DNA from: Ectobius pallidus
Lineage: Eukaryota > Arthropoda > Insecta > Blattodea > Ectobiidae
Reading direction: 5' to 3'
DNA: 64,000 nt
NCBI GenBank assembly: GCA_964059195.1
Contig: CAXKWD010000002.1
Coordinates: forward strand, 52,354,923-52,418,922
Position 1 is the first letter of the stretch. Each line of letters opens with the position of its first letter. The notes under the pieces are model-generated. The model was not told the origin of the DNA, did no database searches, and was given only the letters and a program-made list of their open reading frames with translations. Shown here in pieces: positions 55,526-64,000 of this stretch. Made by a program: the position numbers and the translations under genes.

Positions 55526-56173
55526 GGTCTATAGGGGATATTTCTCCTACGATTTTTGAGGCCGTATTTGATAAAAACTAAAATGTTGGTGGGGGACAGA
55601 AAGTGCCTTGCCTCCCAAAATCGGCGCCTATGAGAACAGAATTAGCAATAAACCCACTTCTGTTAAAATTTGACTTCTGGGGTTTCTACAAAAAACTGTG
55701 ATAAAGCAATTCTCTTGTATCTTTGGACACTAACCGGCGAATTTTAGGAATCATTTTTCTTATAACAAATTTTTATGCCTGTTTCATTCCGATATTAAAT
55801 CTAGAGCGTTCCGATGTTTAATTTATACTTTTGGAGTATCACTTGCCTGCGTTTATGGTTTATTAGAAGACGATGTATTGAGTGTCAAATTTCTACGTAT
55901 TTACATAGATAGGAAACTGTCTTGGGTCTTGGATGACTGATATTAAATACATTTCAGAAAAACTATCCAGAGTAATTTACTTACTCAAACAGTTAACAAA
56001 AATCATGTTCCTGTAGAGTAACTGTAAGCACACTAATACAATTCTTTTATTGCAAAAGAAAGCAGTAAGGACTTTAAGAGATTCAAATAAGAATGCGCAT
56101 TGTAAACCGTTGTTTATTGACCTTAAGATTCTGACAGTTATAAATGTATAAATATATAAAATCTCATCAAAAG

Positions 56174-56411
56174 TTTCCAGATAGGTCCATACCCGATCGC
56201 GGTACCATAAGACGTCTTGCAAGAAAGTTTAAGGAAACAGGTTCGATAAGTGATAAAAAAAAGACAAATAATCCAAAACGTGCTTACAGACGAAAAACTG
56301 AATGAGATAGGCGCTAGATTGGAACACACCCCTCAAAAATAGCTTAGGCGTTTAGCACAGGAAACTGGAGCCTCTGTGTCCTCTGCTAGAAGAGCAACAA
56401 ATTTACTGTAG
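56174..56411 (+). pseudogene. DUF4817-type HTH exon fragment, broken
   Basis: Reads FPDRSIPDRGTIRRLARKF and KETGSISDKKK. After a frameshift it continues LTDEKLNEIGARLEHTPQK, a TAG, then LRRLAQETGASVSSARRATN and LL. The first helix is missing. It ends at TTACTG followed by TAGGCAAG, at the same residue where the 24840 exon has its donor (ATKLL|GT). The GT is absent here. Confidence 0.85.
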
Positions 56412-56810
56412 GCAAGACTTTTACTTATAAGACCAGAAATAGTAATAAAATTGATATACCCTATCAAAGACTAAGTACATCAATGAAAACTTATGATTTG
56501 GATTAAAACTTTATAATAAACTTCCTCAAAAACTAGCAATTGCACCTTCTAAGAAATTTAAGAATACATTGTTTAACTGGTTAACTTGAAATCCTTTTTA
56601 TTCAATACAGGAGTTTTTTGAATGTAATATTGTTATATCAATTATTCATATTATTGGTTTACCATATATTTTTAATGTATGCAGATTATCGTTTTCTTGC
56701 CTGTTTTAATTTCTGTTTTGATCTTGATTTATGTTGTATGTTTTATTATATCAACTAAATTGTATTATATTTTTACCTTGTCTATTTCCTGGATGTATAT
56801 GAACAAGAAA

Positions 56811-56814
<4 letters not shown>

Positions 56815-56842
<28 letters not shown>

Positions 56843-56843
56843 T
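56815..56843. repeat. (AAT)n microsatellite
   Basis: AAT then ATT triplets at the 3' end of the LINE remnant. Confidence 0.9.
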
Positions 56844-56870
56844 ATCATAGTTTGAGAAACACCAGAGAGT

Positions 56871-58929
56871 ATAAACGATTGGGGTTTCTGAGAATTCCGT
56901 CAGAGGGGAATGGCGGTCGTTGGGAAATGCCGGTCAGACATTGGCTGCCTTTACACGCTTCCATTATGTTGTGATCTCTCCAACACTGCAGAGACAGACG
57001 TTGCTAGTATTTATCGAACAGGAGTGACAGGAAAAGTATTAGTACTGCAGTTTCTGTTTTCTAAATAATCACGGTACAGTACTCACTTTTTTTTTGTGAC
57101 ATAAGAGGAGCAAGATTTCGTTAAGTTTGTTAATGAAAATTGTCAGTGCAATTATATACTTTCGTGTGCCGAAAATTAAAATAGCGTTTGAGGGAATGAC
57201 GGTCATTGAATTTTTCTACAAGACCATTGAAATACAACTGAACAATGCAAATTATTGGTACCCTCAGTTCAATCTACCTAAACGAACTTACTTTTAACTT
57301 GAAAGTTTTCTCAGCAGCTACAGTACATTTCAGTGCATATTTCACAATAGTGGTGACATTTCTTATTAACGATAATAATAATGGCATGATGTTATTTAAA
57401 TTTACCCGTCTGTCTTTTAACTTTAATAATAGTTTAAGGGAATCTCGTCACGTTTCATAATAATTTCATAAGCCAGCCTTTTTTTTTTCACCAATTTTTG
57501 TGCTGTTTCGAGAAATAATTGCTTCGAGTGAGGTTGTCACATATAGGAGCGACTTCAGCAATGTGGGCTATTGTTATGCGAAAAAAAAATTAAAATAGAA
57601 TAGAATTAATTTTCAATACTTTGCAAGATAATTAAAAAAAGAAACTTGAACAGGCTTGGTATCGAGAAAGGCTTTCCATAGATTGTTTTACGTGCTATTA
57701 AATTGATGAAGAAATAGCAGCTATTTGCGGAATATTATTAGGATACAATGTAAGTACAGGTAATAAATTAAATACTGGTTCGATGAGTTATTCATATTAC
57801 TTTTTCTACTACATATTAATAGTTCTAAAGTTAAAAATAATGTGTACTAGGCCTATGTGCATTCTTCCCAACCGAAGTTTTAAAGTAAAAATAAGTTACT
57901 ATATTTTTAAAAGATAAGTCACTTTTTCTAAACATAGTTCCATAATAAATTATGTAAAAAATAAGTTCAAACACATAGCACAAATTTTGTAGGAGATAAA
58001 TTTAGAAAATATGCAATTTTTAGAAATCCTATTTTTACCATAGCATTGCATATAATGAAATTCATATCTCACGGCATTGGTACTTTTGTACCTGTATGAT
58101 CATGCATGAACGGTATTTTGTATTGTCTTCGTGTTTCAGGAAGTGTAGAGTTCAAATCTATTTTCGTTTTCCATAATTTAAAGTTTATTACTTATTGATA
58201 CAATTTCACGTATGGATTTTTATACTTAAAACTATTAAAATGCAGTCCATATCCAAGCTAATGAAATTAAATGACATCGTATTCCATGAATACAAACTAT
58301 AAAAATAGAACTGTGTCATTGTTTGTTATTACTTTAAAATTGGCATATGCTATAGTTTTAAAATTAATACACCCTCTATAAAAAAGACAGCAAGTAATAG
58401 TCTACTTTAAATTCTAACGGATGTTAGAATCATGTAACAATACGGCTGTCTATTAGTTGCATCTTGTTAAATACTTAAGAAGTTACAATCAGTGTTTTTT
58501 TCTTCTTCTTAAAGCTCCTAGTCGAATTCGTGTATGCCCCCAAATTCCATTCACACCTAAGCCAATAAATTGTTACAGTATGGTAGGCCTACACGCGATT
58601 GACTTTTTTTTTACTAATTTTAGTACGAACTCCATTTTTCAGTTTTAAATAACTACATATATTTACGTTTATCAAAAATAAGATAGGTCAAAATGTTCTT
58701 TCTAACGTTTCAATATTAAATAATATGATGTTATGTTATGCATAATAAGTTCGCAAACGATATAAATTGGCTAATAAACCCATTTCTCTTGTTTTTGACT
58801 TATTAAATTTTGTACAATTTGAAGTCTTGAATTTGACAAAAATCTGATTATGTCACAAGCAGCTTGAGAGAAATTCCAATACCTAAGAAAATAATTTACA
58901 CGATATTTTCCGAATTCGAATTGATGAAT
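56871..58929. other. No gene recognised
   Basis: Two kilobases of AT-rich sequence. Open frames at 57245 and 58457 show no domain. Confidence 0.5.
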
Positions 58930-59265
58930 AGCCGATAAGCATTCGAACAAGTGGAGAAATTCAAATGTCTGGGAGCAACAATTACAGTTAAGCGTCAACT
59001 AAAATCAGGAAATACTTAAGAGAGATGAAAACGGGGACTGGAGAAAACGGCATACTTTTCACTGAATACAGTAAGAGTAATTAAATCACGTAGAATGAAA
59101 TGAGCTGGACATGTTGCGCGCATGGGTTAGGAAAGACATCTAAATAATACTGACTCGAAGAGAAGAGACCATGGAAGACCGAGCCTCCGGGTTCCATAAA
59201 ATAGAGGATATTCCTTTAGCTTGTTTAGAATTGCCTATTGCTATTGAATAAGTAAGTAAATAAAT
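58930..59265 (+). mobile_element. LINE 3' remnant
   Basis: Contains GAGAAATTCAAATGTCTGGG (EKFKCLG), GGGGACTGGAGAAAACGGC, AGCTGGACATGTTGCGCGC and the 3' end ATTGCCTATTGCTATTGAAT, the same family as 27570 (minus strand). Confidence 0.8.
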
Positions 59266-59489
59266 ATCACAATAGTGTGATTATCTAGCGGGAACGTTGG
59301 CGATTGTCAAGCCCGATCCTGGCGAACAATTTACTGCGAAAAATCTTATTAAAACAGTTAAGAGGTTGGAGCTGAGGATACCAATTTAGCATAAAGTAAC
59401 TATGACATAAATTAAGGGTTTACAAATATCCCTTGTGTTTTTACCTTATATTCTTTTTCTATCTTTTATTTCACTTCTTCCTCAACCAG

Positions 59490-59909
59490 ATGCCCAGAAA
59501 TTTTAAGAGATCTACAACCAGAGGTACATGGAGCCAGGAATCACTGGAAATTGCGCTCAAGAAAATTTACGAAGGTGCGTCGATTCGATCAGTCTCTAGA
59601 ATGTCCGGTATACCAGCCAGTACTCTTCAGGACAGAATTAAAAAAAGGGATTTGAGCAAACCGACACTAGGACGCACAAATGTATTTTCCAAAGAAAAAG
59701 AAGAACGTTTTGCCGGTCAGTTCGTGAATATGGCCTACATCCCTTCGCGGTGTATCCGTTCTGCTGCGTTCGAATTCGCAGAGCGCAATCGACTGATCCA
59801 TAATTTCAATAGGAAGACTCGCATGGCTGGTCGAGATTGGTTACAAGGATTTTTAAGAAGAAACCCACGGATTGCAGCCCGAGTCTCAGATGTGTCGACC
59901 ACTGCAAAG
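59490..59909 (+). CDS. Pogo/CENP-B-type psq HTH exon, phase-0 donor
   Basis: A 140-codon exon starting MPRNFKRSTTRGTWSQESLE. The psq HTH (ALKKIYEGASIRSVSRMSGI, PASTLQDRIKK) covers residues 15-60. A second HTH-like region (FAGQFVNMAYIPSRCIRSAA, GRDWLQGFLRRNPRI) covers residues 75-130. GCAAAG|GTAATG at 59909/59910 is phase 0, with a stop three codons later. A strong pyrimidine tract and CAACCAG directly precede the ATG, so this exon can also be entered by splicing from an upstream leader. The family is pogo/Tigger-like; no catalytic domain follows. Confidence 0.85.
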
Positions 59910-60976
59910 GTAATGTATTAGGTTACCATCAGCAATTAAAATCCATTGGTAACTTAGTATTCTAAACATTTGCGAAGGGATAAACATATTGAATACCTAT
60001 GCACCACATTAAGAAGAGAAAAAAAACCTAGGTAAAAATTTATTCAATTGCCCCTTAAGAAGTCGCGCCGTGGTGGAAATGTCCCTACAATTTAAATTCA
60101 GTATCTAGTGACCCCACGCATTAAGTCTGAAATTTCAAGAGGAGGATGACATTGAAATTTTACCATTAGCTTTCTTTTATTTTCTTGTAGGAATGTTTGC
60201 TTCATGTACTATCAAGAATTGGTCAATTTTATCATAGCGCGACCATTAGTCAAGACTTGAAATTGCTTTCCCTGGTAAAAGAAATCAGGTTTTAAGAGGG
60301 GCGATTTTCCATAGAAGCGAAAGTAAAGAAAAATAGATCAGTAGTTGTAAACGAAAGTACGAAAAAAATTACTTTGAGCATAGTTGAAATGTTTTTTACA
60401 TATAGATGTCATAAATTTCATTTTCTATACTGCAATCAAGGTGACATACAGTTCCACATACTGTTGTAGAAACGTTATTTTTTACTCTTTAATGTAGGCC
60501 TAGGCAAAAGATGTCGAGATTAAGGCACCAAATGATGGCCAAAATGTCATTTATAGTATTAAAAGTATTCAGCATTCCGAACAACGAATCCCTTCGTGCA
60601 CGTAATTAAATTCATAATAGCAACATTATAAACTTGATAAAAACTGAGACAGTCCTGCATCATACAAGGTTTAATAAATTATTATTATTATTATTATTAT
60701 TATGAGAAAACTAAAAATTTAGTAGAATTGTGTTATTGGTGGAATGGCGCAGAGTCGTGTGCATTGTATGATTGAGTCTTTTGATGTGCGTACGGAAGCC
60801 ATGACTATTCCCCCAGGGTATTCGGTTTGACATGCGCAGGAGTGGTGTACGCTTCCATCTCTGGAAATGCACACCAACTGCGAAGTAAAAGCCACCTAAA
60901 GTGTTTTTTCTTACGTACGGTACCGGTATAGTTGATTCCTTTCCCGAAGTGGTGATTCTGTAGAACTGTCGTTACA
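59910..60976 (+). promoter_or_regulatory. Presumed intron and 5' flank of FLYWCH exon
   Basis: Mostly AT-rich with an (ATT)n tract near 60680. The last 200 bases are GC-richer (GGTACCGGTATAG) and probably hold the start region of the FLYWCH unit. Confidence 0.35.
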
Positions 60977-61399
60977 ATGGAGGGTATTGTGCAAAGCGAA
61001 AGCCAGCGGGGCAGATCCGTGCTGATATATAAAAATTCCAAATTTTATAAGGCAAAAGAACTGAAAACGGGTGGAGTAATGTGGAGATGTTGTGTAAGAC
61101 AGTGCAATGCGAAGATTTACCAGTACAGATCAGATGTCTGCAAGGAAACTGGCGAGCATAACCATGCCGTGGACGCAAGAAAACTGAACGTGCAGATAAT
61201 TAACGCAGCTGCTAAAAGAAAGGCTACGGATGAAATCGCCGCAAGACCTTCTGAAATAGTTAATGCTGTCGCCAAAATTCTGCCTACTAATGACTTAGAT
61301 GACTTAGATATAAAGAGAGTGAAAGATAATTTGTATAGGGCGAGGAAGAGATTTTTACAGAATGCGTTGAGAACTTCCTCTACCGTAAACGCTCAAAAG
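60977..61399 (+). CDS. FLYWCH-type zinc-finger exon, phase-0 donor
   Basis: A 141-codon exon (MEGIVQSESQRGRSVLIY). Residues 13-65 show the FLYWCH pattern: FYKAKE..., VMWRCCVRQCNAKIYQYR and a terminal EHNHAVD, giving the C-C-H-H zinc ligands. A helical basic region (AAAKRKATDEIAARPSEI) and a second helical stretch (DIKRVKDNLYRARKRFL) follow. FLYWCH domains are found in Mutator-type transposases and in host regulators. It ends at CAAAAG|GTAGGC (61399/61400), phase 0; the next stop is after four codons. Confidence 0.85.
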
Positions 61400-62229
61400 G
61401 TAGGCAAAGTATAATGCAGTTATTGCAACATTATTTTATTTGATAATTCTGTGATTCAAACAGGTTACAAGTAGGCCTACCAATGATATTACTAGGCTAC
61501 TAGGTTATATATGATGTTATCTTCTGATCCTGATCTAAATAGCTTAAACAACAAACAATTTAGGTCTAAAATTAGAAAATTTATATAATTATTACTTCTG
61601 TTATCGACTATTACTGTTATAACATTTTTCATATTAAACTTTAAAATTTGGATAGAACTTAATTTCTTTGTTTTTTACTAAAATTTGAACAAATAAATTG
61701 TTATGTATTATTGTTGTATTGCTTCGTACCTTTGTATTGTAAATAGAACATGTTCTAACCTTTCATACATAACATTTTGTCATACTTCTCCAAATTATGC
61801 ATTTTTTTTTTAAAGTAATTGTTTAGTATAAGTATTTCTAATATATAACTGAACCACCCCCGAACACAAGCTCTGCTTCTTCGGGGGGTGTATCAACTTT
61901 TGTATATATTTTTCGTGTACTTTGGAGTAATAAATTGTAAATTGTAAATTGTAAATTGTTTGTAATTTATAGATAAATACTTTTTTATTTTTATCCACAG
62001 TATTTAACAATCATGCTGTATGGAAAAAAAATGCGTTTTTAGTATTGTACTTTTTCATTTTTATCCACTGTATTTAACAATCATGCTGTATGGAAAAAAA
62101 TGCGTTTTTTAATATTGTAAACAAATTAAGTTAAGACTCACATGATGCAAAATATTGCGTTTTTCTACAAAAGACATCATCAGGCCAGGCCGTCTTTTTG
62201 TTTTGTAGATTTTCACTAGACTATTAATA
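61400..62229. other. No gene; short tandem repeats
   Basis: Contains (TAAATTG)n near 61928-61962 and a tandem duplication of about 65 bases (TATTTAACAATCATGCTGTA, twice) between about 61990 and 62117. Confidence 0.7.
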
Positions 62230-62960
62230 CGAGTGCTGTCCAGAAAGTAACAGACGTTTTGGCCTGGCCCGGCAGTGGGCGAGGCTAGCGCCGCCATTTT
62301 AGCGAGAGATCTTTCCTGCACTCAGTACGCATCCAGCTGTGTTAGCGTGAGCATCGTGCCTTTCGTACTTTGTCTGCAGTGGAGTGTTAAAATGAGCGCT
62401 GCAATTGAAAATCCCGCCAGTTGTGAAGTGCGGTATGTGATAAGGTTTTTGTTGGCTGAAAATCACAAACCAATTGAAATTTATCGTCAGATTTGTGAAG
62501 TGTACGGCAAAGGAATAATGAGTGAAAGCCGAGTAAGGCAGTGGTGCATTGATTTTAAAAATGGCCGAACCAATGTTCACGATGAGGACCGCAGTGGTAG
62601 GCCTAGTGTTGTGACTGATGAACTGGTGGCTAAAATCAACGACAAAATCCGTGAAAATCGCCGTTTCACTATTACGGAACTCTCTGAACATTTCCCCCAA
62701 ATTTCACGGAGTTTAGTTCATGAAATTGTAGTCGATAAACTTGGTTGCCGGTGTAAACCAGTGGTAAAAATCGCAGGCGGCGGATTTCTACAGGGAGGGT
62801 ATCGAAAAGCTTGTGCCACGGTATGATAAATGCCTTAATTTGAATGGCGATCATGTAGAAAAATAGCCTAAGAGTCTACCTTCAAAATGTATTTAATATT
62901 TGTTTTTTCACTTTGTTTATTTTTTATTTCAAAACGTCTGTTACTTTTTGGACAGCCTCG
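62230..62960 (+). mobile_element. Internally deleted mariner element
   Basis: Ends CGAGTGCTGTCCAGAAAGTA and TACTTTTTGGACAGCCTCG are inverted repeats with TA on both sides. It contains the N-terminal HTH half (62392) fused after a deletion to the extreme C-terminus in another frame (ADFYREGIEKLVPRYDKCLN, then NGDHVEK and TAG at about 62866). The catalytic core is missing. Confidence 0.92.
62392..62763 (+). CDS. Mariner HTH_48 DNA-binding frame, weak donor
   Basis: Starts MSAAIENPASCEVRYVIRFL. HTH_48 (EIYRQICEVYGKG, SRVRQWCIDFKNG, VHDEDRSGRP) covers residues 12-70. The second HTH (DELVAKINDKI, FTITELSEHF, ISRSLVHEIVVDKLG) covers residues 75-118. The only phase-0 GT after the domain is CCAGTG|GTAAAA (62763/62764), a weak donor, and it lies at the deletion junction of the element. 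The frame otherwise stops at 62824. I therefore treat it as a deletion derivative that may or may not be used as an exon. Confidence 0.75.
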
Positions 62961-64000
62961 TAGATAAATTTGCAACAGAGGCAATAGTCTGTGGTTCATG
63001 AATGCATATTTCCATGGATAAACTAGTCAATACAATCTCCCTGATTTACATATCGAGGTGCATGGAGTAAATAACTACAGCTATTAATATACTGAAATAA
63101 AATATTAACTATGTTCACTAGAAATGAAGTTTAATGCTAAATTAATATAATATACCATAGCAAAAATAAATCTCCATGGGGATCTCTATAACTTAAAACA
63201 TAAAATTATTTTAAATTAGAATTGAAATAAGTATTTTTTCCTAGTTGTTTACAGTTATATTATACCACCGGAATGCCTGTTAATAGCTCAAGATTTAAGT
63301 TAAGGGTTTTCTATAATATTTATTTTAATGGGCACATATATTTATTCAACTTTCAATAAGAATATAATTTACGTCCTTTTATAAAAAGGCACCTTTTCAG
63401 AACTCGAGGTTTCCCTTAGAAATATAATAAATACGCACTAAAGACGAAAACCCATGATTTCATGTTTTTATACTATACAACGACAATATTTCGGCTTAGA
63501 AGTATTTGGAAAAAGAATTGTATTGATTGTATAACCACTAAGAACCTATTAAATTCACTCTATTATATTTTACACTATACCTAACGTAACAAATTATTAT
63601 ATCTTACTAGGTGTAAATATATTATTAATATTAAAGATAGCAATATAATAATAATTATCACAAACTAGGAAGCCGGGTATTAATTCATATTTGCCCTAGA
63701 AGTTACAAGATAAAGCGTGCAATCTTGCCAATATCCTTGTTTAGCCCTACAATACTGTAATAATTTTTCAATACAAGCCTTTAAATTGTTTATAGTTGTA
63801 GGGATGCCACATATACGCAGACATAAATGCAGGTTACAGCCAGAAGTGAACTAGCGGTTTCGGAACAGATAGCCAGTCCCTTACGAACTGCTCCACCCAA
63901 GCCAATGGTTCAAGAGCGTGTATACAAGTAACAATCATGGTAGGCCTCTTCGTACTAGGTGTATGTTAAATGGTAGGGTATTTTAATTCACTGACATTAA
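62961..64000. other. No gene recognised
   Basis: AT-rich to the window edge. No open frame or shared C-terminal exon was seen. Confidence 0.5.

Larger units (their letters stand above)
55800..56870 (+). mobile_element. LINE reverse-transcriptase remnant interrupted by an HTH fragment
   Basis: Left part encodes FLRIYIDRKLSWV and KKAVRTLRDSNKNAHCKPLF, then IDLKILTVINVY. The right part resumes with TRNSNKIDIPYQRLSTSMK and ends in an (AAT)n tail. These are the C-terminal landmarks of Jockey/CR1-like ORF2. The 56174-56411 HTH fragment lies between the two parts. Confidence 0.78.

Noticed and set aside
62763..62764. GTAAAA after the second mariner HTH as a confirmed donor
   Set aside because: Weak consensus and located at the deletion junction of the element; left as uncertain rather than counted among the phase-0 donors.
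1..64000. CRISPR array, phage or bacterial operon signals
   Set aside because: No regularly spaced repeats with unique spacers, no ribosome-binding-site-led gene runs; the tandem repeats present are microsatellites, a 33-bp minisatellite and a 61-bp triplicate.

Overview
The window is an AT-rich, intron-bearing arthropod genome, most likely an insect. Evidence: insect-type transposon families (DUF4817-type helix-turn-helix, THAP, piggyBac, MADF-BESS/Harbinger, mariner, hAT), many tRNA-derived SINEs, LINE 3' fragments and (ATT)n tracts. A cockroach or other blattodean is my guess from the abundance of the palindrome TAGGCCTA; this is inference. There is no bacterial-style operon, CRISPR array, rRNA or convincing functional tRNA gene.

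The dominant structure is a plus-strand series of short exons. Each encodes one intact DNA-binding domain derived from a DNA transposase and then runs into a GT splice donor a few codons before an intronic stop. In order: DUF4817-type HTH (2815), THAP (5830), HTH (8704), THAP (9767), a degenerate HTH unit (12382), a basic AERMREYR-repeat protein (14867), mariner HTH (16958), HTH (18310), two-exon THAP (19933 + 28223), CENP-B/Tigger (22070), HTH (24840), THAP (26568), its duplicate THAP (29385), a CENP-B fragment (30556), a CENP-B pseudogene (41527), HTH (42312), a CENP-B fragment (46044), two-exon THAP (46971 + 48244), a nearly full-length piggyBac-derived protein (52971), pogo/psq HTH (59490), FLYWCH (60977) and mariner HTH (62392). 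Fifteen single-exon units have a phase-0 donor. Both two-exon THAP units have a phase-1 internal junction and again leave in phase 0. A 90-base exon at 40934 (phase 0 on both sides, Ser/Gly/Pro-rich linker) has the phase needed to receive them. The best reading is one very large transcription unit, or a cluster of overlapping ones, in which many alternative transposase-derived DNA-binding first exons are spliced to shared downstream coding exons beyond the right edge.

About 32.5-38.7 kb is a separate layer: a two-gene PIF/Harbinger transposon with an intact MADF-BESS gene (+) and a decayed nuclease (-), itself loaded with nested insertions. Elsewhere the intervals hold hAT MITEs with clear 8-bp target duplications, TA-flanked Tc1/mariner and Tigger deletion derivatives (several of which contain the DNA-binding exons), foldback elements, SINEs and LINE remnants.

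Limits: splice sites were read by eye, no transcript evidence was available, and the proposed shared C-terminal exon is not identified inside the window apart from the 40934 linker.
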